Below are positions 25,033 to 33,618 of a stretch of 64,000 nt of DNA, one piece after another. Below the pieces are notes generated by a model. It had not been told where the DNA came from and did not search any database. It worked only from the letters and a program-made list of their open reading frames with translations. This stretch comes from Metaruminococcus_A gallistercoris. Lineage in GTDB: Bacteria > Bacillota > Clostridia > Oscillospirales > Ruminococcaceae. Location of the stretch: NCBI GenBank assembly GCA_904394975.1, contig CAJFNQ010000023.1:1-64000 (forward strand), in the 5' to 3' direction. A program made the position numbers and the translations under genes. Positions within the stretch are counted from its first letter, which is position 1. Each line of letters opens with the position of its first letter.

Positions 25033-25962
25033 ATGATCGACCGTTTGATTGAGCAGATTGTGAAAACCCAGAATCCGACTGTTGCGGGGCTTGACCCGAA
25101 ACTGGATTATGTTCCGGAGTTTTTGAAAGCGCAGGCGTTTGAAAAGTACGGCGCAACCCTGAAAGGCGCTGCTAAAGCGCTGCTCAACTTCAACAAGGGG
25201 CTCATTGATGAGCTGTGTGACATTGTTCCGGCCATCAAACCGCAGTGCGCTTATTATGAGATGTACGGATATCATGGTGTAAAGACCCTTTACAAAACCA
25301 TTGAATATGCCAAAAAGCGCGGCATGATGGTGATTACCGACGGAAAGAGAAACGACATCGGCACCACGATGGAAGCGTACGCGGTCGCTCATCTCGGCAG
25401 ACTGGAACTGGAAGGGGATATGGTGGAACCGTTCGGCGCGGACGCGTTGACGGTCAACGGTTACCTTGGAAGCGATGGCATCCGCCCATTGCTCGCAGTC
25501 TGCAAAGAGTACGATAAAGGCATTTTTGTTCTGGTAAAAACCTCGAACCCATCCTCCGGCGAATTGCAGGACCGGCTCATTGACGGAAAGACCGTTTACG
25601 AGACGATGGGCGCCATGTGTGAAAGCTGGGGCGAAGAACTGAGAGGAAAATATGGCTACAGCGCGGTTGGCGCGGTGGTAGGCGCGACCTACCCGAAGCA
25701 GCTTTCTGAACTGCGTGAGAAGATGCCGCACACCTTCTTCCTTGTGCCGGGTTACGGCGCGCAGGGCGGCGGAGCGGCAGACGTTGCCGGCGGGTTTGAC
25801 GCAAACGGTCTGGGAGCTATCATCAACTCCTCCCGTGGCATTATGTGCGCTTACAAAAAAGAGGGCTGCGCGGAAACGGATTATGCGAAAGCCGCCCGCA
25901 GAGAAGCGCTTCGTATGAAAGAGGACATTCTTTCCCAGATTGGTGAAATCCGTTTGGGTTAA
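25033..25962 (+). CDS. pyrF: Orotidine 5'-phosphate decarboxylase (type 2)
   Basis: It decarboxylates OMP to UMP, the last step of de novo synthesis. At 309 residues it belongs to the longer subfamily 2. 'VAGLDPKLDYVPEFL' near residue 17, the Lys-Asp catalytic array in 'ITDGKRNDIGTT' near 104, 'LTVNGYLGSDGIRPLL' near 140 and 'VPGYGAQGGGAADV' near 240 are the family elements. ATG 25033 follows AAAGGTGAGG; GTG 25021 is a weaker alternative. Confidence 0.95.
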   Translation: MIDRLIEQIVKTQNPTVAGLDPKLDYVPEFLKAQAFEKYGATLKGAAKALLNFNKGLIDELCDIVPAIKPQCAYYEMYGYHGVKTLYKTIEYAKKRGMMVITDGKRNDIGTTMEAYAVAHLGRLELEGDMVEPFGADALTVNGYLGSDGIRPLLAVCKEYDKGIFVLVKTSNPSSGELQDRLIDGKTVYETMGAMCESWGEELRGKYGYSAVGAVVGATYPKQLSELREKMPHTFFLVPGYGAQGGGAADVAGGFDANGLGAIINSSRGIMCAYKKEGCAETDYAKAARREALRMKEDILSQIGEIRLG

Positions 25963-26005
25963 GTGATACAGTTACACGCATTTTCGTAAAACAGTGGAGG
26001 TTCAT

Positions 26006-27094
26006 ATGGAAAAAGCATATTTGCTGCTGGCAGACGGCAGCCTTTATGAGGGCTTCAGCTTTGGAGCGAAAGGAACAGTCATTGGAGAGACTGTTTTCAC
26101 CACCGGTATGACCGGTTACCAGGAAACGCTGACCGACCCGAGTTATTACGGGCAGATTGTTACCCAGACGTTTCCGTTGATTGGTAACTACGGCACCAAT
26201 CATGAGGATGGAGAATCCAGCCATTGCCATTTGAGCGGATATATTGTCCGTGAATGGTGCGAACATCCGTCCAACTTCCGCTGTGAGGATGATATCAACA
26301 GCTTTTTGAAGGAAAAAGGTGTTATTGGCCTGTACGGGATCGATACCCGCAGCCTGACCAGAAAGCTGCGTGAATACGGTGTTATGAACGGCATGATTAC
26401 AACAGAGCCGATCACTGATAAAGAAGCGGCGCTTGAAAAGATCCGCGACTTTTACATCAAAGACGCCGTAAAAAATGTTTCTGCCAATGAAACCTACGAA
26501 CGCAAGGCGCAGGGTGAGTCAAAATATCGTGTTGTGCTTTATGACTTTGGAAGCAAGCGCAACATCGAGCGGGAACTTGGAAAACGCGGCTGTGATGTAA
26601 CTGTGGTTCCGTATAACACAACCGCAGAACAGGTCAAAGCCATGAATCCCGACGGTATTATGCTTTCCAACGGACCTGGTGACCCGCGCGACAACATTGA
26701 CATCATCATGAATATCCGTGAGCTGCTTCAAACAGGCATACCTATTTTCGGTATCTGCCTTGGTCACCAGCTGACCGCACTGGCAAACGGTGCAGTGGTG
26801 CGCAAACTCAAATACGGCCACCGCGGAGCGAATCAGCCGGTCATCGATGTGGACCGCAGCCGCACGTTTGTTACCAGCCAGAACCACGGTTACGCGGTAG
26901 ATGGTGAAAGCATAAAAACTTCGGTTGGCGTGGTGAATTTTAAAAACGCGAATGACGGTACCTGCGAAGGTGTTCGTTATAAAAAAGTTCCGGCCTTTAC
27001 CGTGCAGTTCCACCCGGAAGCGTGTGGCGGGCCGCAGGATACATCGTTTTTGTTTGACCAGTTTGTTGATATGATGAAAAAGGGAGGAAAATAA
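26006..27094 (+). CDS. carA: Carbamoyl-phosphate synthase small subunit
   Basis: The glutaminase subunit that delivers ammonia to CarB. It has 362 residues: the CPSase small-chain domain ('AYLLLADGSLYEGFSFG', 'GMTGYQETLTDPSYYGQIV') then a class I glutamine amidotransferase domain with the nucleophile Cys in 'GICLGHQLTA' (near 248) and catalytic His-Glu in 'QFHPEACGGP' (near 334). ATG 26006 follows GTGGAGG. It lies two bases before carB. Confidence 0.97.
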   Translation: MEKAYLLLADGSLYEGFSFGAKGTVIGETVFTTGMTGYQETLTDPSYYGQIVTQTFPLIGNYGTNHEDGESSHCHLSGYIVREWCEHPSNFRCEDDINSFLKEKGVIGLYGIDTRSLTRKLREYGVMNGMITTEPITDKEAALEKIRDFYIKDAVKNVSANETYERKAQGESKYRVVLYDFGSKRNIERELGKRGCDVTVVPYNTTAEQVKAMNPDGIMLSNGPGDPRDNIDIIMNIRELLQTGIPIFGICLGHQLTALANGAVVRKLKYGHRGANQPVIDVDRSRTFVTSQNHGYAVDGESIKTSVGVVNFKNANDGTCEGVRYKKVPAFTVQFHPEACGGPQDTSFLFDQFVDMMKKGGK

Positions 27095-27096
27095 CA

Positions 27097-30000
27097 ATGC
27101 CGCTCAGACATGATATTAAGAAGGTACTTGTAATCGGATCCGGTCCGATCGTTATTGGTCAGGCGGCGGAATTTGACTATGCGGGCACACAGGCCTGCCG
27201 CGCCCTGAAACAGGAAGGATTGGAAGTTGTTCTCATCAACTCCAATCCGGCGACCATCATGACCGACAAAAGCATGGCGGATGAAATTTACATCGAGCCT
27301 CTTACGCTGGATGTGGTCAAACGAGTCATTGAAATCGAAAAGCCGGACAGCATTCTTTCCACGCTGGGCGGCCAGACTGGTCTGACCCTTTCCATGCAGC
27401 TTGCAGAAGAGGGATTTCTGGAGTCCCATGGGGTTAAGCTGCTCGGCGCGAACCCGGAAACCATTCACCGCGCGGAAGACCGTCAGGCGTTTAAAGACAC
27501 CATGGAAAAAATCGGTGAGCCGTGCATCCCGTCCAAGGTGGTCACAACAGTAGAGGATGCCGTTGAGTTTACCAATACCATTGGTTACCCGGTCATTATC
27601 CGCCCGGCATTCACATTGGGCGGCACCGGCGGCGGTATCGTCTACAATGAAGAGGAACTGCGTGATATTTCAGAAAACGGTCTGCGCCTTTCTCCGATCA
27701 CTCAGATCCTGGTTGAAAAATGTATTTCCGGTTGGAAGGAGATTGAGTTTGAGGTCATTCGTGACCGCAAAGGCAACATCATCACCGTTTGTTCTATGGA
27801 GAATATGGACCCGGTTGGTGTTCATACCGGCGACAGCATTGTTATTGCTCCGGCGGTTACTTTGTCTGACAAAGAGTATCAGATGCTTCGCACTGCTGCT
27901 CTGAACATCGTTTCTGAATTGAAGGTAGAAGGCGGCTGTAACTGCCAGTTCGCGCTCCATCCGACATCGTTTGAATATGCGGTCATCGAGGTAAATCCGC
28001 GTGTTTCCCGTTCGTCCGCTCTGGCTTCCAAGGCGACCGGTTATCCAATCGCGAAGGTAGCGACCCGTATTGCCATCGGCTATACGTTGGATGAGATCAT
28101 CAACGCGGTCACCGGTAATACCTATGCTTGCTTTGAGCCGGCTATCGACTATGTGGTTATCAAATTCCCGAAATGGCCGTTTGAGAAATTTGTTTATGCA
28201 AAACGTACCCTCGGCACCCAGATGATGGCAACCGGCGAGGTCATGGCAATTGGAACCTCTTTTGAACAGGCTATGATGAAAGCGGTTCGCGGTGCGGAAC
28301 TCGGCGTGGTTACCATGAATCTGAAAAAGCTGAAGGACCTTTCAACGGAAGAGATCCGCGACAAACTGCACGTTTGTGACGATGAGCGCTCTTTTGTGGT
28401 TTACGAGGCACTCAAGCGGGGTATCACACCGGAAGAGATCCACGAGATCACGATGATCGACAACTGGTTTTTGTATAAACTTTTAAATCTCATTCATATG
28501 GAGCAGGAGCTTTCTGAAGGCAAGCTGACCGATGAGAAGTACCTCGCCGCAAAGAAACTTGGTTTCCTTGATGAGACCATTGAACAGCTTTCCGGCCAGA
28601 AGATCGAGCATCCGCGTTTCGCTTCCTACAAAATGGTTGATACCTGTGCTGCGGAATTTGCGGCAGAGACTCCTTACTTCTATTCGACCTATGATGATGA
28701 AAATGAAGCGGAGCAGTTTATTGAGGAACACAAAAACGAAGAAAAGAAAAAGGTCATTGTTTTTGGTTCCGGCCCAATCCGTATCGGACAGGGCATTGAA
28801 TTTGACTATTGCTCGGTCCACTGTGTCTGGGCGCTCAAGGAAGAAGGCTATGAAGCGGTTATCTGCAACAACAACCCGGAAACCGTTTCCACCGACTTTG
28901 ACACCGGCGACCGTCTGTATTTCGACCCGCTGACCAAAGAGGATGTGCGCAGTATTCTCGAAACCGAAAAGCCTTACGGTGTTGTGGTGCAGTTTGGTGG
29001 TCAGACAGCCATTAAGCTTGCGAAATACCTGGATGAGCTTGGCGCGAATATCCTTGGTACTTCGGCAGACAGCGTTGACGCTGCGGAAGACCGTGAGCGG
29101 TTTGATGAGCTGCTGGAGCAGTGCGGAATTCCTCGTCCGAGCGGACACACCATCTTCACCACCGAAGAGGCGCTTGCGGCTGCGGAAGATCTGGGTTATC
29201 CGGTGCTTATGCGTCCGTCTTACGTTCTCGGCGGCCAGAATATGATCATTGCTCATTCGGACAAAGACATTATTGAGTACATGAACATCATTCTTGGCAA
29301 CAACATTGAAAATCCGGTTCTGATTGATAAATACCTCATGGGCGTTGAGGTTGAGGTCGACGCCATCTGCGATGGTACCGATTACCTCATTCCGGGCATC
29401 ATGGAACACGTGGAACGCGCGGGTGTTCATTCGGGCGACTCCATTTCCATCTATCCGGCGCAGAACCTTTCCAAGCGTATCCGCGAAATTATTGTGGATT
29501 ATACCGGCCGCCTTGCGAAAGCGCTGAATGTTGTGGGCCTTGTCAATGTGCAGTATGTTGTGTACAACGACATGGTGTATGTCATTGAAGTGAACCCCCG
29601 TTCTTCCAGAACAGTTCCGTATATCAGCAAGGTCACCGGCGTTCCGATGGTCGATCTTGCGACCAAGATCATGCTCGGTTCTTCCCTGAAGGAACTGGGC
29701 TGGGGTACCGGACTGTATCCGGAAGGCGATTATGTTGCCGTTAAGGTACCGGTGTTCAGCTTTGAAAAGCTGCACGATGTTGATACCCACCTTGGGCCGG
29801 AAATGAAGTCCACCGGTGAGGTTCTGGGCATTGCGCACACCTTTGAAGAGGCTCTGCTCAAGGGCCTGACGGCTGCCGGTTATAAAATGAAACGTTCGGG
29901 CGGCGTGTTAATGACCGTGCGTGATTCGGACAAGCAGGAGCTCATCAAAATCGCGGATAAATTCGCTACCCTCGGCTTTGAACTTTACGCAACACCGGGA

Positions 30001-30291
30001 ACGGCGAGCACGCTTAACAAAAACATGATCGCTACCAATGTGGTGCCGAAGCATAAGGATGGTAAAAACAACGTCATCACTCTGCTTGACAGCGGAAAGA
30101 TCGATTACGTTATCTCCACCTCGGAAAAAGGGCGTGAGCCGGCGAAAGACAGCGTAAAAATCCGCCGCAAAGCGGTTGAGCGTTCGATCGCCTGCCTGAC
30201 CTCTCTGGATACGGCGAACGCCATGGCGGATAGCCTCTTGCTGGGCAAGACCGTAGGCGATGTGAAACTGGTTGATATTACCAAGATTTAA
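27097..30291 (+). CDS. carB: Carbamoyl-phosphate synthase large subunit
   Basis: A 1064-residue synthase that makes carbamoyl phosphate from bicarbonate, ammonia and two ATP. It is the usual internal duplication: two ATP-grasp halves, each beginning with a 'VIGSGPIVIGQAAEFDY' / 'VFGSGPIRIGQGIEFDY' signature (near residues 11 and 551), and a C-terminal MGS-like regulatory domain from about 930 ('ADKFATLGFELYATPGTAST'), where UMP and ornithine act in other bacteria. Full length. A GGGAGGAAA ribosome site overlaps the carA end. Confidence 0.98.
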   Translation: MPLRHDIKKVLVIGSGPIVIGQAAEFDYAGTQACRALKQEGLEVVLINSNPATIMTDKSMADEIYIEPLTLDVVKRVIEIEKPDSILSTLGGQTGLTLSMQLAEEGFLESHGVKLLGANPETIHRAEDRQAFKDTMEKIGEPCIPSKVVTTVEDAVEFTNTIGYPVIIRPAFTLGGTGGGIVYNEEELRDISENGLRLSPITQILVEKCISGWKEIEFEVIRDRKGNIITVCSMENMDPVGVHTGDSIVIAPAVTLSDKEYQMLRTAALNIVSELKVEGGCNCQFALHPTSFEYAVIEVNPRVSRSSALASKATGYPIAKVATRIAIGYTLDEIINAVTGNTYACFEPAIDYVVIKFPKWPFEKFVYAKRTLGTQMMATGEVMAIGTSFEQAMMKAVRGAELGVVTMNLKKLKDLSTEEIRDKLHVCDDERSFVVYEALKRGITPEEIHEITMIDNWFLYKLLNLIHMEQELSEGKLTDEKYLAAKKLGFLDETIEQLSGQKIEHPRFASYKMVDTCAAEFAAETPYFYSTYDDENEAEQFIEEHKNEEKKKVIVFGSGPIRIGQGIEFDYCSVHCVWALKEEGYEAVICNNNPETVSTDFDTGDRLYFDPLTKEDVRSILETEKPYGVVVQFGGQTAIKLAKYLDELGANILGTSADSVDAAEDRERFDELLEQCGIPRPSGHTIFTTEEALAAAEDLGYPVLMRPSYVLGGQNMIIAHSDKDIIEYMNIILGNNIENPVLIDKYLMGVEVEVDAICDGTDYLIPGIMEHVERAGVHSGDSISIYPAQNLSKRIREIIVDYTGRLAKALNVVGLVNVQYVVYNDMVYVIEVNPRSSRTVPYISKVTGVPMVDLATKIMLGSSLKELGWGTGLYPEGDYVAVKVPVFSFEKLHDVDTHLGPEMKSTGEVLGIAHTFEEALLKGLTAAGYKMKRSGGVLMTVRDSDKQELIKIADKFATLGFELYATPGTASTLNKNMIATNVVPKHKDGKNNVITLLDSGKIDYVISTSEKGREPAKDSVKIRRKAVERSIACLTSLDTANAMADSLLLGKTVGDVKLVDITKI

Positions 30292-30303
30292 CGGAGGAAA
30301 ACA

Positions 30304-31071
30304 ATGGCTCTGTTTGTTGGAAGTTATCCGCTTGTAGAGAAAAAAGAACTGGCAAACGGTTTTTATTCGTTTGTCATCCACTGTCCGGAAATGACCGCAC
30401 AGGCCGTCCAGGGGCAGTTTGTGAATTTGAAGGTGCCGGAGCATTCGCTCCGCCGCCCAATCTCCATCTGTGAGATCGACCGTGAGGCTGGGACCCTCCG
30501 CCTTGTGTTTGAGATCCGCGGTGAGGGGACGAAGGTTCTGTCCTCTATTGAACAGGGCAGTGAACTTGACCTTTTAGGTCCGCTTGGAAACGGCTTTACC
30601 ATCTACCCGGGGAAAAAAGCGGTTGTAATCGGCGGCGGCATTGGTGTACCGCCCATGCTGGAGCTGGCAAAGGCTTATAACGGGCAGGCGGCGGCGATTC
30701 TCGGCTTTCGGGATGCGTCTGTCTGCATTCTGGAAGAGGATTTTAAAGCGCATTGCACTCAGACCATGCTGTACACCGACAACGGTACCAAAGGTGAGAA
30801 AGGTTTTGTGACCGACGGTCTGGCAAAGCTCATTGAGCAGCAGGCGCCGGAGGTTATTTATGCCTGTGGTCCGGAGATCATGCTCAAGAAAATTATTGCG
30901 ATGGCAGACGAGCACAACATTCCGTGTCAGGTCTCGCTGGAACAGCGGATGGCCTGCGGCGTGGGTGCCTGCTACGTTTGCGCCTGTCGCCTTGTCATGG
31001 ATGGCGAAGAGTATTTCGGGCATGTCTGCAAGGATGGCCCGGTGTTTGATTCCAAACAGGTTGTTTTGTAA
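30304..31071 (+). CDS. pyrK: Dihydroorotate dehydrogenase electron-transfer subunit
   Basis: A 255-residue FAD and [2Fe-2S] protein that passes electrons from PyrD to NAD+. 'LRRPISICEID' near residue 49 is the FAD-binding RxxS motif, 'VIGGGIGVPPMLELAKA' near 109 starts the NAD-binding domain, and Cys ligands appear in 'CGVGACYVCACRLV' and 'HVCKDGPVF' near the C-terminus. It lies 12 bases before pyrD, forming the class 1B heteromer typical of Gram-positive anaerobes. Confidence 0.96.
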   Translation: MALFVGSYPLVEKKELANGFYSFVIHCPEMTAQAVQGQFVNLKVPEHSLRRPISICEIDREAGTLRLVFEIRGEGTKVLSSIEQGSELDLLGPLGNGFTIYPGKKAVVIGGGIGVPPMLELAKAYNGQAAAILGFRDASVCILEEDFKAHCTQTMLYTDNGTKGEKGFVTDGLAKLIEQQAPEVIYACGPEIMLKKIIAMADEHNIPCQVSLEQRMACGVGACYVCACRLVMDGEEYFGHVCKDGPVFDSKQVVL

Positions 31072-31083
31072 GAGGAGGATATC

Positions 31084-31995
31084 ATGGCAGATTTAAGTGT
31101 AAACATTGCAGGTGTATCCTTCAAAAACCCGGTCATTCCCGCTTCCGGTACGTTCGGCTACGGCAGGGAATATGCGAAGTTTTATGACATTGGGCGGCTT
31201 GGCGGTATTTCGGTCAAGGGAACTACATTGGAACGCCGTGACGGCAATCCGCCGCCGCGTGTGGCGGAGACCCCTTCCGGTATGCTCAATTCGGTCGGGC
31301 TGCAAAACCCGGGTGTGGAGCATTTTATCCGGGAAGAGATTCCGTATATCCACGGCGCCGGAACGAAGATCATTGCTAACATTGCCGGTTCCACACCGGA
31401 GGATTACGCCGAAATGGCGCGCCGGCTGGATGATACCGACGTGGATATGATCGAGCTCAACATCTCCTGCCCGAATGTAAAATGTGGCGGCGCGGCATTC
31501 GGAACCGACCCGAAGGTCGCAGGCGGAATTACCCGCCTGGTCAAGGACGCGACCAGCAAACCGGTCATGGTTAAGCTCACCCCGAATGTCACCGACATTG
31601 CGTTGATGGCGAAAGCTGTTGAAGCGGAAGGAGCGGACGCGGTTTCGCTCATCAACACCCTGCTCGGCATGCGGATCGATATTAAGACTCGTCGGCCGGT
31701 TTTGAAAAACAACGTGGGCGGTCTTTCCGGCCCAGCTGTTTTCCCGGTTGCGGTGCGGATGGTTTGGCAGGTTGCAAACGCCGTTTCCATTCCAGTCGTC
31801 GGCATGGGCGGTATCGCTACATGGCAGGACGCGGTTGAAATGATGATGGCCGGCGCTTCCGCCATTCAGGTCGGAGCGGCGCTGTTCACCAATCCTTACG
31901 CTCCAATTGAGATCATTGACGGGCTGAATCGTTATTTGGATGAAAATGGTATCGCGAGCGTAAATGAAATCGTTGGGACGGTGCAGCCATGGTAA
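31084..31995 (+). CDS. pyrD: Dihydroorotate dehydrogenase (class 1B catalytic subunit)
   Basis: It oxidises dihydroorotate to orotate with FMN, in complex with PyrK. The 303 residues show 'NPVIPASGTFGYGREYAKF' near 16, 'NSVGLQNPGVEHF' near 67, the catalytic Cys in 'ELNISCPNVKCGG' near 125 (Cys marks class 1) and the FMN phosphate site 'GMGGIATWQDAVEMMMAGA' near 240. GAGGAGGA precedes the ATG. Confidence 0.97.
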   Translation: MADLSVNIAGVSFKNPVIPASGTFGYGREYAKFYDIGRLGGISVKGTTLERRDGNPPPRVAETPSGMLNSVGLQNPGVEHFIREEIPYIHGAGTKIIANIAGSTPEDYAEMARRLDDTDVDMIELNISCPNVKCGGAAFGTDPKVAGGITRLVKDATSKPVMVKLTPNVTDIALMAKAVEAEGADAVSLINTLLGMRIDIKTRRPVLKNNVGGLSGPAVFPVAVRMVWQVANAVSIPVVGMGGIATWQDAVEMMMAGASAIQVGAALFTNPYAPIEIIDGLNRYLDENGIASVNEIVGTVQPW

Positions 31996-32669
31996 CAACG
32001 GTTTACCTTGTTCGCCACGCACAGGCGGAAGGAAACGAAAAACGGCTGTTTCAAGGGCACTATAACGGCGCCGTGAGCCAGATGGGCTGGCGGCAGCTGG
32101 AACAGCTTGCAGAGTATGCAAAAACCCTTCCTCTGGAGGCGGTTTATTCCAGCCCGCTGACCCGCGCGATGGAGACTGCGAAAGCGGTCGCGCGGTATCA
32201 CGATGGCCTCACCGTACAGGTGAGAGAAGGGCTGATTGAGATCAACGGCGGCGATTGGGAAGGAAAGCCCTGGGACTGCTTTCCGACCGATTATCCGGAA
32301 GAAAATGAGCACTGGGAAAATTCCCCTTGGCTGTTTCAGGCGCCGAACGGTGAGTCGATGCCGCAGGTGTACCGGCGGATTGTCGATGCCGTGATGGAGA
32401 TTGTAAAAGAAAACGCGGGGAAAACCATTGCGGTGGTTTCGCACGGCTGTGCCATCCGAAATTTTCTCACCTTCGCTAAGGGGCTGCCGGTGGAAGGCAT
32501 TACCCAAACCGGCTGGTGTGACAATACCGCTGTTTCGAAAATCGAATTTGACGGGGCATTTACCCCGCATATCATCTATGAAAACAGTACTTCGCACCTT
32601 GCGGAGGATACTAAGACGTTTGCCAGACAGCTCTGGTGGAAAAAACATGAACCAAAACAGGAGAAATAA
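31989..32669 (+). CDS. Histidine phosphatase family protein
   Basis: A 226-residue phosphoglycerate-mutase-like phosphatase. The phospho-acceptor His is in 'VYLVRHAQAEGN' (near 9), the partner Arg in 'SSPLTRAMETAKAV' and the second His in 'VVSHGCAIRNFL' (near 150). It overlaps pyrD by seven bases, so it is on the pyr transcript, and ruvX starts right after its stop. Substrate unknown; a small phosphorylated metabolite is likely. Confidence 0.88.
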   Translation: MVTTVYLVRHAQAEGNEKRLFQGHYNGAVSQMGWRQLEQLAEYAKTLPLEAVYSSPLTRAMETAKAVARYHDGLTVQVREGLIEINGGDWEGKPWDCFPTDYPEENEHWENSPWLFQAPNGESMPQVYRRIVDAVMEIVKENAGKTIAVVSHGCAIRNFLTFAKGLPVEGITQTGWCDNTAVSKIEFDGAFTPHIIYENSTSHLAEDTKTFARQLWWKKHEPKQEK

Positions 32670-33098
32670 ATGAAAATCATGGCAGTTGATCTGGGTGACG
32701 CCAGAACCGGGCTCGCATGCTGCGACCGCACGGAGTTTCTTGCTTCACCCATCGGGGTCATTCACGAGACTGATTTTGACCGGATTCTGGAACAGGTTGC
32801 AATCGCTTCGTTTGAGTACGGCGTGCAGGAGATTGTAGTCGGTTACCCGAAAAACATGAACGGCAGCGTGGGCGAACGTGCGCAGAAGTGTGAAAAGTTC
32901 GCTGAACTGTTGGGGAAACTGGTAAAGGTTCCGGTGAAATTGTGGGACGAGCGTTCCACCACCGTTTCGGCGACCAATTACCTCAATGAAACCAACACCC
33001 GCGGCAAAAAACGCAAAGAGGTCATCGACGCGGTTGCCGCAACCATTATTTTGGAAAGTTATATGGATTACCGGAAAAATCACAAAGAAGAAGAGTGA
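32670..33098 (+). CDS. ruvX: YqgF/RuvX family putative Holliday junction resolvase
   Basis: A 142-residue RNase H-fold nuclease implicated in pre-16S rRNA 5' processing and Holliday junction work. 'MKIMAVDLGDARTGLACCD' holds the first catalytic Asp, 'EIVVGYPKNMNGSVGERA' follows near 53, and 'VKLWDERSTTVSAT' near 90 and 'IDAVAATIILESYMD' near 118 carry the remaining acidic residues. The ATG is immediately after the phosphatase stop with GGAGAAA upstream. Confidence 0.93.
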   Translation: MKIMAVDLGDARTGLACCDRTEFLASPIGVIHETDFDRILEQVAIASFEYGVQEIVVGYPKNMNGSVGERAQKCEKFAELLGKLVKVPVKLWDERSTTVSATNYLNETNTRGKKRKEVIDAVAATIILESYMDYRKNHKEEE

Positions 33099-33167
33099 TT
33101 TCTGCGACGATTTGCAAAAACGCCCCGGCTTTAGCCGAGGTGTGAAATCAAAGCAATATCGTAAGGT

Positions 33168-33200
33168 GGCGGTACAGCCGGAAGGCTGTACCGCCGTTTT
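33168..33200 (+). terminator. Terminator of the pyr-ruvX transcript
   Basis: GGCGGTACAGCC (33168-33179), a GGAA tetraloop and GGCTGTACCGCC (33184-33195) form a perfect 12-bp stem followed by GTTTT. Confidence 0.92.
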
Positions 33201-33394
33201 GCGTTGTCAGCTTGTTTCCCTTTTTGGTTTTCGTTCCGAGTCTGCCGTTGAGGTAATGCGATTCTGCTTTTGAAGCCTCCCTTTTCGGTCTAACAATTTT
33301 GTAAATTATTTTTTAAATATTGATGAAAAAAGTCTCGAAATCAAATTATCAGCATGATAGAACGCACTTGAAAGGCTATACAAAGAAAAGAGGT

Positions 33395-33475
33395 CTTGAC
33401 AATGGCGGCGAGAAGGAAGTCAATGCTGACAGCGCAGAGCAGTGCAGTGTGTCTGCGCCCATTTCTTTTGTCAAG
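33395..33475. ncRNA. Candidate structured RNA element
   Basis: CTTGACAA (33395-33402) is complementary to TTGTCAAG (33468-33475), with TGG/CCA able to extend the stem across a bulge. Inside, GCGCAGA (33432-33438) pairs with TCTGCGC (33452-33458), and GTCA/TGAC forms a small hairpin between. The nested arrangement suggests a folded RNA. No promoter or known class was recognised, and it could be chance or a DNA-level repeat. Confidence 0.25.
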
Positions 33476-33495
33476 AGCAAAATTTCGTATTTTTA

Positions 33496-33541
33496 AAAGG
33501 CGTATTCCGCCCGTTTTTGCACGGTCGGGGTACGCCTTTTT
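33496..33541 (+). terminator. Hairpin with T-run upstream of the TetR gene
   Basis: AAAGGCGTATTCCG pairs with CGGGGTACGCCTTT across a ~16-nt interior that itself contains CCG/CGG, followed by TTTTTGCG. It looks like an intrinsic terminator ending whatever transcript crosses 33395-33475. Confidence 0.65.
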
Positions 33542-33559
33542 GCGTTGTTTGGGGACAGC

Positions 33560-33595
33560 GTAAATTTTTTGACGATAAATTTACCGCTTGGTCAA
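33560..33595. promoter_or_regulatory. Palindromic operator, likely for the TetR regulator
   Basis: GTAAATTT (33560-33567) and AAATTTAC (33577-33584) form a perfect 8-bp inverted repeat with 9-nt spacer. An overlapping repeat TTGAC (33569-33573) / GTCAA (33591-33595) includes a possible -35 hexamer TTGACG. The site lies 24 bases before the TetR start, fitting autoregulation, which is inferred. Confidence 0.6.
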
Positions 33596-33618
33596 TAAAA
33601 CAAGATAGGGGGGACTTT

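Larger units (their letters stand above)
33099..33618. other. Intergenic region between ruvX and the TetR gene
   Basis: It contains a terminator (33168-33200), an AT-rich stretch, a potential structured RNA (33395-33475), a second hairpin with T-run (33496-33541) and the TetR operator/promoter (33560-33595), each listed separately. Open frames here are short and unconvincing. Confidence 0.5.

Noticed and set aside
33407..33568. 53-codon open frame between ruvX and the TetR gene
   Set aside because: It crosses two hairpins including a terminator, lacks a ribosome site and resembles no protein.
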